Assembly: GCA_029891345.1 (NCBI GenBank)
Contig: CM057000.1
Span: 129,617,338-129,681,337 of the forward strand
Direction: 5' to 3'
DNA from: Dryococelus australis
Taxonomy: Eukaryota > Arthropoda > Insecta > Phasmatodea > Phasmatidae
DNA: 64,000 bases
The position numbers and the translations under genes are program-made. The notes below the pieces were generated by a model. It searched no databases. It was not told the DNA's origin and saw only the letters and a list, made by a program, of their open reading frames with translations. This document shows, one piece after another, positions 47,600-59,239 of the stretch. The number at the start of each line of letters is the position of its first letter. Positions within the stretch are counted from its first letter, which is position 1.

Positions 47600-47814
47600 A
47601 CTAGCTTTCCTGTGCTACTTCGTACACATGACATTTAGGGTTTGGAATCACTCTTCGGAAGAAAAGGACAGCCCACTGACAAAAAAGAAAGGAGCAATTA
47701 CAGAACTTTTTTTAGCAGTGCTTATATTTATGCAGTAATTGTAAGAAAAGCTTAATCCAGTACCTATGTACATCCCTGATCATCATGTTTTCGGAACTGT
47801 TTGATGTATCTCGA

Positions 47815-50800
47815 CAGTGGCGTCAGAAGTACGGGTCGGGGGGGGGGGGGGGGGGGGTCATCCACTATCAAATCAAACTGTAAGTCTTCATCCGAAATGA
47901 AAACAAACTTCAGGAAGCTAATACAATGCAACTCTAAAGTATCTGTGAACATACTTCTCGTCCTTCATATTTTCTAGTTCCTACTCCAATGAGGCAGTAA
48001 CTGATGACTAAAGCAGAAACCTACTGAATCGGTGCAGTACAGCTCAGCATGGCAACAGTGGTTTTCTCCTTGAAGTATGCGTCAGTGTCTGGCAAATGGC
48101 TGCATCTGTCTCCGTGGAGTGGTTGAAACTTGACTCGCAAGCTAATAATAGACCAAGCAAGCAGTAAAAAAAAAAAAGTTTTGTTGTGTTCGGTTATCGA
48201 CCGTTATATGTGATACACATTCAAAGAACATAGTGGTGGGAGGCATGGAACTGACGTATATATTATTTGTGTGCTGTATGTGATTGGCATTGGTATGAAA
48301 TGGATCAGCAAGCGAGGAGAAGGTGTATCAGCAACACTTCTGGTCCTAACTATTCAAAAGTCAGGAAAATTACAAGTTTCTTTGAAAAGGCAAATCATTT
48401 AAATAAACACCAGCCGAAGTCTGAGAAGCAGGGTAAGTCAACACCATATTTTTTTTGTTTCTGTAATAATATTTAGATTGAGGTGTTTTTTGCCCTAATA
48501 GGCTGAGCTGTATATTATGCTGTATTGTAACGGTTCGTTACAATTTACAGAAGAATCTGTGATGGTCAACAATGCTCATCCGGATTCAGCAACGACGATG
48601 CAGGTCGTGTCATCTATCTGTTGCAGACATTCAAATGATACAACAGGAAAAGAGTCAGGTGAGTACATATACTGACACCACAATTGACAAAAAAAAAAAC
48701 ATTTTACTAAAATAAAATTATAGCAGATTAAAAAATTTATGATTTTAGAAATAAAATGGTCTACCTGCTATCACAATTCCTGGTAGTGTGCTTAACTGTT
48801 TCAAATATTTTAAGAGAATTTCGAAATGTAAGTGATGTGTAAGATCGTAAGCTATTATTGCAAAATTGGGCAGACAAACATAAATTGAGAAGAAATTCAT
48901 TGATTTTGTTCCCACTTATACTTTTGCAAATATTGCCTATGTTGGTATTTAAAAGTAATAAACCAACTTCTTCACTGTTCCATGTAGAAACATTACTTCA
49001 GTCACTTTGGGTTTTTTAGCGGAAAAAATCCATAACAAGCTGAATTTGGCAGATAGCTTTATTAGACCTTCTTTTAATCTTTTCCAACATACTGAAAGTC
49101 CTGACCAATTTGATTGGAGCTTCGCGCTTCTGCCATTGGCCATCATATTCTCGCGGTTCATTTTTTCGCAAAATATGTTTTGATAGAGAGTCATCTAAAT
49201 ATTTCCTACAAAAATGGTTATGAGTATGACCATTTTTGCCGTATGACACATAGTTCGTGAGGTACATGCTCTGGATGGATGCCATGTAAATGTGATTTTT
49301 TCCTTCTTTTCTTATTAAAGTATATAATTATTAAGGAAAGTTAGGGAAATGGGCATCCGTCCAGAGCCTATATCTCACGAACTATCCATCCTACAGCAAG
49401 AATAACTATGACCATTTTTGTAGGAAATATTATACAAATTATTTTTTGCCTTAATATATTTTGAGAAAAAAATTGAGCCATAAGCGATTAGCTTATTATG
49501 AATTTTTTTCCCACTATAACAAAAATTGGCCTTAAATGACTGGATTGCATATGGTTAACGCACAATTTTTTACATATTGAATGTTGATCCCAACCAACAT
49601 TTTAAATTTTATTTGTTTACAGATGACAACACCTATCCCTGCATCAAAATCAAAAAGCAGACAGGGATTCTAAATTCTGAATACTGCCCACTCTCTCATC
49701 CTATTGACCAGCATGTTCCTCCACAATCATTAAAGTTTCCTAGGGATAATCAAGGGCATTGTTGTTAGCATGACTGGTTCACCAAGTTCCGTTGGCTTCT
49801 CTACATTCAAGATAAAGATTACTTTCTCGGCTTCACGTGTCTGCAGGCATGAAGCTTGGGCAAAGCAGCTACAAACCGAGGTAACGAGAGCGTATTCATG
49901 TAATCTGGATTTTGCACTTGGAAAAAGGCCATTGACAATTTCACCACCCATGATGATAATGGCTGCCATTATCATCATGAATCAGTGGAATATGTTTGCC
50001 AGATTGTGAAACTGCAATCCGTAGCAGTTCTCCTGGATAACAGCGTAAGAAACTAGCAAAAGGCTGCACGACTTGCTTTCCATAAAGTTATTAGTTCTGT
50101 TCGTTACCTTGCTTGATCTGGCCAGGCAATGTGTGGTTCGGAAAATAATGGTGGTAGTCTTCAGCAGTTTTTGCAGGAACAAGCTGGAGACTTTATAGAA
50201 CTTGCAGATTGACTGAAGCGAAGAGACAATTGGGTCAGTGGTAATATTCAAAACAAAATAATTGATATAATGGCCCAAAAAGTGCAGCGTAGCCTAGTAC
50301 ACGACATTCAGGGTAGTTCATATTTTGCTGTTATTGGTGACACAACAGACGTTGCAGGCGATGAACAATTCTCGATTTGTTTTCGCTTCGAAAACAAGGA
50401 GACACTCGAAATACAAGAATTGTTCATGGGATTGTACAATATGCCAGATAGGACAGCAGAAACCTTCCACAAGACTATACCAGAAGTTATGATTTGTCTT
50501 AATGTAAGCAAAGAAGCTCTAAGGGGACACTGTTTCGATGGTGCGCGTGTAAGGTCTGGTCATGTAAATGGTGTGCAGAAACTCATTGCGGATGAGCAAC
50601 CGAAGTCTTTATTCGTACATTGCTCTAACCACTCACTAGTCCTTGTGCTTCAAGAAGTTTCAAACACAATTCTTGAATCTTCTTAAGAGGAAGAATATTA
50701 TGCAGGTGTGGTTGTCAGACCTTACTCGCAAAGTGAATGCCTTCCAGTCCCAGCCAAATGCCTCCTCTCTATGTCCGACACGCTGGTGTGTTCGTGCTAA

Positions 50801-52108
50801 AGCTGTCCATAGATTTTCCGTAAATTATGCACGTGTGATGGAAACTCTGATTTTTATTTTAGCAGACAAAGCTTGCAAAATCTCAGACAAACGAAAATCA
50901 ACTCTGAAGGGCTACCTGAGAAAAATGAGACAATTCCAAACTATGTGCGAACCTGCTGGGCAGCTTGCCAAGTCCCTGCAGAGTGAAGGATATACAGCTA
51001 GTGGCACTTAGCAAGCAGCACAAGCTCTTTGGGACCTGTATAATGGAATGGAATGGGCGAGGCTGATTTTGAACGCATTTGAAAAGAAACTTAAAAAACA
51101 AGACGTGAAGAGAACTTGAGTTAGATATACCTCGCATCCCACGATTCAGAACCCCTGCCAGATCCAGGCATTTGGAGGAAATGAAAGTCCAAGCACCAGA
51201 TCGACGAGAAAACTCGTCTTCGCTAGAAGTTCATTTCCGTTCTAGACTAGCTAATGAATGAGCTGCAGCACCGCTTCAACCAGCCAGTTATGGAACAATT
51301 TGTCAAGCTAGAAGCCATTCTGCTGAGACAACCAGGGGATGATTTGACTACAGATCAACAGGAAAACTTTCTAGGAGTACATAAGGATGACTTTGACGTT
51401 GACAAGTTAGCTGCACAGCTAAATATTCTTTCAAGTGTCATCTGTCCACCTGTGAAAAACATGAAGGAGCTCGCAGATTCATTACGTATTCAACCTAAAA
51501 TATGCCGCAAAATGCTGGATGAAGTAGAGCGTCTCGTAATTCTCCTCTTGACAGTGCCAGCCACATCTGCATCTTGTGAAAGGTCGCTCAGCGCTCTTAA
51601 GCACATCAAGTCTTAGCTCATGTCAACAATGTTGTAGAAGAGACTTTCACAGCTTCTTTCTTCTTCACGTACATGCAGAAGAGACATGGAAGACAACTAA
51701 GGAAGTCTTAGATGAATTTGTTTCAAGAACACAAGAAAGAAGGAAAATTTTTGGCTGTTAGAACAGTTCTTAATTATTTTTTTAAACCCTGAAATGTTTT
51801 AAAAATTTTCATATGTGAACTGAATATATATATTTCTTAAATTTTATTTTCAACCAACAAATGAGAAAGACCAATGTATTAAAACCTTAAAGTTTTTTTT
51901 AGATAAATTGCTTCTCTCTCCCCCCTCCCTCTCCCTCTGCCTGACCTCCACTCCACCTCTCTCTCTCTCGCTTTTTTTTTTGTTTTTGTAGTGCGGAGCT
52001 TCTGCCATACCATGAAATTGACCATAAAAAGAGAATTTTGGTAACACGTGTTTTTTTTTACAACACCGAGCCAAGCCCCCCTTGCACCAAACACTTCCGT
52101 CGCACCTG
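47815..52108 (+). mobile_element. hAT transposon (DUF4371 type)
   Basis: The left end is CAGTGGCGTCAGAAGTACGG. The right end, read inwards, is CAGGTGCGACGGAAGTGTTT. These are imperfect terminal inverted repeats, both followed by a G-rich run. A perfect 8 bp target duplication, TATCTCGA, lies at 47807-47814 and 52109-52116. The interior encodes a hAT transposase on the plus strand, now broken by stops and frameshifts. The intact duplication suggests a simple insertion without later rearrangement of the ends. Confidence 0.95.
48267..51760 (+). pseudogene. hAT transposase, DUF4371 class, inactivated
   Basis: The N-terminal piece has KVRKITSFF (48267-48431, ending in a GTAAGT donor). A second exon-like piece lies at 48548-48659 between an acceptor and GTGAGTA. 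A third starts after TTTACAG at 49620 and continues as the TTF-type zinc region (HDWFTKFRWLLYIQDKDYF). The core at 50270-50686 has AVIGDTTDVAGDEQFSICFR, HCFDGARVRSGHVNGVQ and VHCSNHSLVLVLQE, the DDE/RNase H-like domain of DUF4371 hATs. A frameshift near 50680 leads into SLCPTRWCVR. The dimerisation end, LLTVPATSASCERSLSALK, stops at 51617. Stops at 51009 and 51617 and the frameshifts abolish activity. Confidence 0.9.
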
Positions 52109-52257
52109 TATCTCGATGAAACAAAGACTAAGTTGGTCCTTGGGTTATTATATTTATACTGTGTAAATTTGATGTTGATACGTTCAATGGTTTTTGAGTT
52201 AAATTCAATCGGACAGACAGACACCAAAAAAAATTAACATTATATATGTCTTAGTAA

Positions 52258-52804
52258 TCAATTACACTATATGAAAATATAATTAAAAGTGGAAAATTTG
52301 AAAATCACAGACAGATACTTCTATTTCAGTTAGTTGTATTGATAAGTTTACTGTAAAGCAAGTGAACAATTAAGTCTCCACAATTTATGTAATAATTTGT
52401 GCTAGCGTACCACACATCCAAATAGAGATTGGGGAAGAAACATTGAACAGGTGTTAATTTACGAATGGACATAAGTAAATTCGCCATAGCCTAGGTATCT
52501 CTCGTTCGAAAGTCAATGTTTTTCTCAATTTTTAAGGGGGATGTCTCGCATCTCTTATGACATTCCTATCCCTATTAACACACCATATATATATACACCC
52601 CCCCCCCTACCTGTTCAATGTTTCTTCCTCAATTTTTATTTTGATGTGCGGTATGCTAGCACAAATTATTACATAAAGTGTGGAGACTTTTAATTGTTCA
52701 CTTGCTTTACAGTAAACTTATCAATACAACTAAATGAAATGGAGGTATCTGTCTGTGATTTTCAAATTTTACACTTTTAATTATTTTTTTATATAGTATA
52801 ATTG
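52258..52804. mobile_element. short foldback element (~195 bp arms)
   Basis: Positions 52258-52451 are the near-perfect reverse complement of 52610-52804. Examples are AAAATCACAGACAGATACTT against GTATCTGTCTGTGATTTTC, and CATTGAACAGG against CCTGTTCAATG. The ~158 bp spacer includes a C run. It is non-coding. It resembles a long-TIR MITE. Confidence 0.9.
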
Positions 52805-52819
52805 AATACTAATTTTTTT

Positions 52820-52833
52820 GTGTGCATGCGTGC

Positions 52834-52889
<56 letters not shown>

Positions 52890-52936
52890 CATTTATTTAT
52901 TCATTCATTCATTCATTCATTTATTTATTTATTTAG
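52820..52936. repeat. (GT)n(TA)n(ATTC)n microsatellite cluster
   Basis: Successive GT, TA and ATTC/ATTT tetranucleotide runs lie directly right of the foldback element. Confidence 0.95.
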
Positions 52937-53572
52937 GAATGAGTTCGTGCACTCTAATTCTTTTTGAAACCTGTTGTGGTGAATAGTTTATCACTTTAAT
53001 TTCCTACCACTTTCTATGTTGTACACGTGCAATTTAAAGGGGGTGAGGGGGGTTTAATAGGTACTCACTCAGTATCTGCTTCATTGTAGGCGATGTCGTT
53101 TGGCTCACTGCGACTTCTGGGGATGTCCACGCTTCTTGGACAAAGAAGATTATGTCACTGGCCAGCGAAACTTTAGTGAGGGTCGTCAAGAAGTTTCCTG
53201 GTAGCGGCCAGGTATGTGTGGCGTGCGTCTGGCACGAATTGGCTGGTCTGGTTGGCGGCCGACTGCGGCGTCGCTTAGGCCTTAGGCCTTGGACAGTGGC
53301 GTGGGTAAGTGGTTTAGTGGGGAGTGGAATCTGCATTGTCTAGGATTGACGTCACTTTCTGGCTCTGATGACTGTAGGGCTCTTGGGAATTCCCTTATTG
53401 ACACTTGGGATGTCTGTCTGCTCCTGATGTACTTCCGCAGCTCCGACACTTCCTAGTGTCCGGGTTGCACTGGATACACTTTCGGGACAGGGACAGTTGA
53501 CATACGTGTATTTTGCCGGAGGCACCTATACTGACTCGATCTCTGAGTTGGTAACATCTGGAATGGTGATGT
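52937..53572. other. internal Gypsy-2 region after gag, no recognised domain
   Basis: The minus-strand open frames (53336-53034, 53643-53395) are rich in Pro, Arg and Thr. The second carries three Cys in CIQCNPDTRKC but no retroviral domain. This is where protease and RT would be expected, and they are not visible. Confidence 0.4.
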
Positions 53573-55612
53573 CTAAGGTTTCTGTGTGCACCCAAGGATA
53601 AGAGGAGAGGAAAATAGGGGTAGCAAGTAGCGTGACAGCACACCCTGTTCCTGGATACTTTTCATCCTATCGAGAGGGGCTATGGATGGAACGGAACCTG
53701 GAGGCAGTGGGTATCGTGCCTTGCCTAGCTCGGGTTCTGGTTCGCGCACTTCTTTCTCTGGTATAGAGACGGTGGTGGATATAGTTATGTCATCCGGCGA
53801 GGTTGTCGCTTGGTTTTCTTGACCTATTTCGGCCAGGGGTTTGGCAAGTGGAGGGACCGAGGGAGTAGGCTGCGTAACAGCCTCTGTTGCAAGGTTCGCC
53901 AACTTCTGTGATCGGGCTTTGAGGAGATGCCCTATCAAATGGGCTCCACCAGATATTTCTGAACCTATGCAGGGGTGAGTATGGAAGGTATGAGATAGGT
54001 GTTGAATGTTGAAGGAAGTGTCCGCTGAGGCACCCCTCCTCGTACCTGGAGTAGGATATACATCCTAGATGGTGGTGGAAGGGGTGATTCTTCCGGCTCC
54101 ATGATCGAGGTCTCGGTCTGTCTGACTGGATGACGTTTGCCTCGTTGGGTCCGTCTCGGTGGAGTGGGATCTTGAGTGCCTGTGGGTTGTGTTCTCTAGC
54201 CGCATTCCGTGGAATTCAGGGTTCGAGGCTTTGTTGCTGTTTCGCGAGCTCCTCGTGGATCCCTCGGGTAGTCGGGCCTCCCTTCTGGGGCAGTATTCCC
54301 GGAGGAAGGTCGTTTGGTGGTTCGTGGTTTAATGTAACTGCCTAAGTTCGAGGGATCCCTCTCGGGGCTGGGAAGATGGCCGGTGCGTATCCCAGCGGGG
54401 GCGTTTCCCGATCGAAGGGTGATTTTCATTGCTATTGTGCGAGGTTGTATACCTGGCGGTTGAGGGGGTGGGGTTGCTCTGCCTTGACCTTGCCAGGTCT
54501 GGCAGTCCCTGTTTAGATGCTGGCCCCAGCAATGCCAGCAGCATGGGAGGAGAAGGCAGGTCGCACACAGCTTGCGGTCAGGAAGAGGGGGCCAGGTCTG
54601 TGACCTTGAAGGCACATGCAGGGGTGTCAAGCCGGGATTACGCTTTGTTGTTTTGTTCTGATTCCCTTACCTTCCATACTAATGCGCCAACCATTTGTGG
54701 TAGAGGGATCAGCAGGAGGTTGCTGAAGGAGGGGAGGAGTGTGGGCGTAATGTTTCTTACCCGCTGTTCGTTCTCTGTGGGGTATATCCGCTTGTGGATC
54801 TGCTATTTCCGGTGGATAAAGATTTCGGCTTCTTCCTCGATGTGCTGGGTACGAGCGTGGAAATCTGTGATAAGATTTCAAAATACCTCGTCCCCTGTAG
54901 AGTGGGCGGAGAGCCGAGATCGTAGCTGACTCCATTCCAGGATAAATTCCCCGTATTTCTCCGACCATTGTTTGGCCTTACCAAACAGTTGGTGGCATGC
55001 CCTACCTACCCACTATTTGATAGGAACCTGCATTTCTCTCAGCTTCCGCTTACACTCGTTTAGAACTGTGATAGGGTCTTCGTGGGGACGACCGCTAAAC
55101 TCTGGGAGTTGAGTTTCGGTTGAGTGGAGAGAGGTTACGAGGCTTAACCTCGGTCCTGGGTTCGATGGATGGTGGGTGAGGTTGTGTTGGCAAACTTCGA
55201 ATTGGTATACTTGACCAGGACGAGTGATCCTCTCGGCAGGCCATCCCATACACCATTCATGGTATTCTGCTGTGCACATGATACATCTTATAGTGTACCT
55301 GACCTGGCCATCACACTCAGGCCAGTAATATGTTATTATTTGCCTTTGTTGGCAGGATTGGAAATGGTACTCTAAACCATCTGTAAAATGGGGGATATCT
55401 TCCCATTGTATACATGTGTAATGGAATTGCCACTGGCAGTACGTGCATGGTATTAGGTGTAAATCGGTGCCAGTACAGTTGATTACTGGAAACCGTGTGT
55501 CTATGTCGAAGAGGTTATTGGCATGTGCCTCTGCCTCAAGGGCGTCATTGGGGCTTTGTTTAGACCCAGACATGACAGGGTGAAAAGATGTTGAGCACAA
55601 TGAGGTGTTCAT
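53573..55612 (-). pseudogene. Gypsy-2 gag with PHD-like cysteine clusters
   Basis: The minus strand starts at ATG 55612. The first 199 codons hold two C-x2-C-x4-H-x2-C clusters, CTYCQWQFHYTC and CIMCTAEYHEWC, each followed by a further Cys, as in PHD/RING-type zinc folds. Then comes the capsid start LPEFSGRPHEDPITVLNECK. A stop at 55013 interrupts the frame; it continues with GKAKQWSEKYGEFILEWSQL and an EEEAEIFIHRK segment, and after a frame break a shortened zinc knuckle CWHCWGQHLNRDC (54630-54196). A Pro-rich tail follows (53938-53573). Gag would form the particle; the N-terminal zinc module is the odd part. Confidence 0.75.
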
Positions 55613-55819
55613 ACTGGATTCCGCGAAGTCCCATATTCCACTCGAAATGAGCGGGTGGGGGGTGAATAGCTCGGTCTATCGGCCGAGTGTGTGTTATGTG
55701 TAGCGAGACCCGGGTTCAAGCTGTACTTTACGTTGGTCAATTATAGCCAACGCAAGTATGCAGTTGGAGGCATGATTGACATGATCTAAGCCACCAAGTC
55801 TTAGCTATTTGAGGCTTAA

Positions 55820-55837
55820 GCCCCATGTTGGTCGCCA
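55820..55837 (-). promoter_or_regulatory. primer-binding site of Gypsy-2
   Basis: On the minus strand this reads TGGCGACCAACATGGGGC, just after the 5' LTR. It has the TGG start and length of a tRNA primer-binding site. The matching tRNA was not determined. Confidence 0.6.
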
Positions 55838-55842
55838 ATTTA

Positions 55843-56975
55843 TGCATTCTCCTTCCTCGTTTTTTTTTTTTTCACTCTTGGTTGAGAGTGTTAAAGAAAG
55901 GCAAAGAATAAGGTGGGTTTTATCACAAAAAATAAGGGGAATTGACGAATATTAATTGGTTTAACTGTGAATACTGATTCCGCTCCTGGTATATTACTGT
56001 GATTGGGATTCTCCCGTGGTGTCTAAGGGATGAGTACTAGTTTTGCCTGGCTGTGTCGGGGATCTTCCCACGCTGGAAGATTCGGGATGACACTTTTCTG
56101 ATCGGGAGACCATAATATGAGAGGGGGATCAAACCCCGATCATATATGTCTCCGTCCCATGGAGTTTGATCTGACTTACTGTGAAAGTTGTCAAGAAATG
56201 TGATGCCATTTGCCACAAGTCAACTAAGAGAGAAAAATAATTATAGAACTTAGTCTAGGTCTATTCTGAGTGATCTGAGCTCGGTTTTCTGCATAAGGCT
56301 CTGGTCTACAGTAGTCGGTTTGCGCAGGGAACAAAGTTGGGTTCCACAGACACTATTTTACAGGAGTTGCTCTTGGGTGGTATACGGATGTTAATGACCC
56401 CTCTGGCGATGGTGCGAACCTGGCACATGGCGACGGGGGATCGCACTAGTAAGGTGGGGCGAGGTGAGGTGGTAGGCTCCTGTAATGGCAATGATGGAGC
56501 TGGAGTGTCGATATAATCAATGTTATGCCAGAGCCAATCAAGGCCTTGCCTTACGACCTCAAATAAGAGTGGGATCCTGTTAGCTAATTTCACTGCTGGC
56601 CCAAACAATGATTCAGAGGCAGTATCTGTAGTAGAAGTGTCACTAGAGGTTGGTGGAGCAAGAGTTTGATTTGCAACTTATAATTCTCTTTTTGAGGCCC
56701 ATCGGGCTAATCTACGAATCTGACTAGCTTTGCCTTTGGTAGTATAAAAGCATTTCACTGAATATGTAAGAAGGGTGTAAGAGCTTACTCCCCTGATTGC
56801 CAAGTAAATACCCAAGCTTTCTTGGGTCTGGTCTTGATTACAGACTGGGACCGAGGTGATGGATACGTAGAAGTTCTTGTGCAGATGATGGAATACTACC
56901 ACGGCCTTTTCCGACTGGGGATAATCAAGAACATCTGGTTCGATCGTACCTATCAGTTGGAAAGTTTTAATTTAG
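55843..56975 (-). repeat. Gypsy-2 LTR, right copy (5' LTR)
   Basis: This is the partner of 45021-46180 in the same orientation, with scattered substitutions and small indels. It begins TGCATTCTCCTTCC where the left copy has TACATTCCCCTTCC. Confidence 0.85.
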
Positions 56976-57719
56976 AGATTAATTGAGGCTCAGATTAAAG
57001 GAGCACTATCTCAGTTCACCACCCATACAGCAATCTCGGTCGCGACGACGTCGCAATGTCCCATTTTAATCTCACTTCACTAATGTTGCGCTGTGACGTC
57101 CAGACGACATTGTTAGGCGATCTTTTTAAATGTTGCTATTTTGTGGCGGTCTTGCAATGTTGTGTAGTATCATGCGTGTTGCACATTAGTCACATAGAAG
57201 ACCATACGGTTCTAGTAAATTTGAATTTTTCTATTTTAACAATTCCTATTCATAAACATTATTATGACAGGGTACGCTAAATTAATAGCATTTGTAATTT
57301 CTGAAGACAATTTCAGTGCGGTGTAAAGAAAAATTTAATAATTTAAAATTACCACCAACCAGAGATGGGTTATGAGAAATTTGCTCTTCTTGATACTCTT
57401 CGTTTTCCTCTAATCTTCTTCCAATCTTTGTGGCAAAATCGTTCCATATCTTATGAAAAACCTTATTAATTTTTGTGTACTGTGAAGGAACTGAACATAT
57501 TCGACAGTTTATTAAAGGAACTAGTATACATTTCGTTATTACTTTCTCATGATAATGTTTACATTATACAAACACCGCCATGACTGATACTGGTGACCTG
57601 GCAACACCGCCAACATTACATTCGGTAAAACCAGTAATTTCCACTAGTCCATAGCATCCATCATAACATTCTCTAATGTTAAGTAAATTGCCTTTAGTTC
57701 TATGATTTCTTCCAACTAT
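56976..57719. other. no recognised gene
   Basis: This stretch lies between the Gypsy-2 LTR and the LINE fragment. It holds only a short open frame at 57056-57280 without motifs. It could include the 3' UTR of the LINE, which is read on the minus strand. Confidence 0.45.
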
Positions 57720-59225
57720 TGTCAAATGTCTTCTGTCTTAAGACATTCTTAAATCACATTCTGGACCATATCGTCCACTCCACTCACGTCGCACAGTGGA
57801 GATTGTGCATGAGCTGCAGACTGTGTAACTTCGCCTTGAATTTCTCATGTCCTGTGTAGAGCTGCATACTCTAATAGTTGATATTGATTCATTTAATGTC
57901 CAATTTTGCCCTGATGTTGGACAGCAGCTCATGAGTCTTTCTTCCGTGTTCAGAAGCATCCCATCTCTCTTGCCATTCTTGAAAAACATCGTCCATGATT
58001 TTTTCCTTGACTTCCTTTGACACTCTTGCCACCTGCACTCTCTCTTTGCCGTGATCCCTCTATATTTCACTAGCCGATCTATACAACACACCCATAAGCA
58101 CTGGGAGTGATTCATTTGGTACTGTCTTGTATGCTTTTGCAACTGTTAGCAGTGCCGCCCTTTGAGCACTGATGAGCTTCTTATTATACCATACTAGTTC
58201 CGCTCTGTGATACCACATCACAGCTCCATATGTTAGTATGGTCTCGTTTACTGTCCTATACATTTTTCTTAATACATTGTAGTAGAGGTCCCAACTTGTA
58301 TTTCCAATTCTTTTCAATTTTTGGAAAACCACCACAGCTTTCCAGTAAATGTATTCATTGTGTTTGGAGAAGCTCATCTTGTCATCCATTATAACTCCCA
58401 GGTACCTGAACTCATGTACATTCTCTAATGGGTTCCTTCCGAAGCACACAATCGGTGGCTTCTGAAGTTTCCCTTTAAGAAGTATTATCTTGGTCTTCTC
58501 TATGGAGAATTGCAGTTTCACTCTCACAGACTATTCCCAAGTCTTGCCTATCAATTCTACTGCCTTGTATTCTAAGATTATACTTGAACCTCCAGAGATC
58601 ATCACCAAACCATCATCTGCATATCCAAAGACCATAGACCCAGGTGGGAACCCAGCTCCAGAAAACCATCACAGAGTATGTTCCATAAGACTGGTCCAAG
58701 GACCGATCGCTGGGGATATCTCTTTATCAGCCGTTTCATTACCTGAACTGTCTTGGCTGAGTATATGCTCCATCTCTCATTAAGGAGTTCTGAATGAGCC
58801 TGTAGATGTCTTCTGGACATATTTTCTTTTTGAGCTGCTGCATCAGTTCTGGCCTCCAGGCATTGTCAAACACACCTGAAATATCCAGGAACACTCCCAT
58901 GACATTTTTTGCTGTACTTTCTCCGATTGTATTCATGACGTACAAGGCAAAGTCTGTTCCCATTCCTTTCGTTAAGTCATGCGGTTTCTTGTTCGTGGTG
59001 CCCTCAGCTTCAAATACCATATTCAGTGTTATATTTACTAGCTTTTCAAAGACCTTGTCCAGCACCGGAAGCAATGTCAGCGACCGATATGATTTAAGGT
59101 CATCAAGGTCCTCGTTGTTACCTTTATATAGTATTATTAAACATCCTTGTACTGAGTGGAGGCAGCTGTGTTCATGCCCTCCCACTCAGTTTTTAGGCGA
59201 AGAGGTAATAGCCCACTTAACCACC
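57720..59225 (-). mobile_element. R1/Jockey-like LINE fragment (3' part)
   Basis: The minus strand encodes reverse-transcriptase pieces in order: the finger region LKSYRSLTLLPVLDKVFEKL and palm block A VMGVFLDISGVFDNAW (59185-58739), the catalytic YADD at 58623-58612, EKTKIILLKGKL and the thumb with FRYLGVIMDDKMSFSKH (58527-58060), and a C-terminal LYTGHEKFK-like piece. The motifs place it with R1/Jockey-type LINEs. It is truncated at its 5' end (59225), where Gypsy-3 coding sequence begins, and frameshifts and stops separate the pieces. Confidence 0.85.
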
Positions 59226-59239
59226 GAATTTCATTGCTG

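Larger units (their letters stand above)
47600..52250 (+). repeat. RTE/SINE-like repeat split by a hAT insertion
   Basis: The left part starts ACTAGCTTTCCTGTGCTACT (47602). The right part (52117-52250) includes AATGGTTTTTGAGTTAAATT and ends near CGGACAGACAGACACC. This head and tail combination, with 'GGACAGACAGAC', is typical of RTE-type or SINE repeats in insects. The hAT at 47815-52108 sits inside, so removing it and one target copy restores continuity. Confidence 0.55.
45021..56975 (-). mobile_element. Ty3/Gypsy-type LTR element without visible pol, with nested insertions
   Basis: Two direct repeats of ~1.15 kb (45021-46180 and 55843-56975) bracket the region. Immediately inside the right one is a primer-binding-like site, and on the minus strand a gag gene follows. 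Between gag and the left LTR no RT, RNase H or integrase is recognised; that space holds another repeat carrying a hAT transposon and a short foldback. Without the hAT the element would be roughly 7.6 kb. It may be a non-autonomous derivative, or two related LTRs may flank a rearranged region. Confidence 0.7.

Noticed and set aside
49016-49285. Minus-strand 89-codon frame inside the hAT
   Set aside because: It lies within the inverted duplicated block, and part of it has a diverged reverse copy; no domain recognised.
53034-53336. 100-codon Pro/Thr-rich minus-strand frame
   Set aside because: No homology recognised. It overlaps a similar frame on the other strand and lies in a retroelement interior.
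54130-54929. Plus-strand open frames opposite gag
   Set aside because: They are shadows of the minus-strand gag frame, which has the family motifs.
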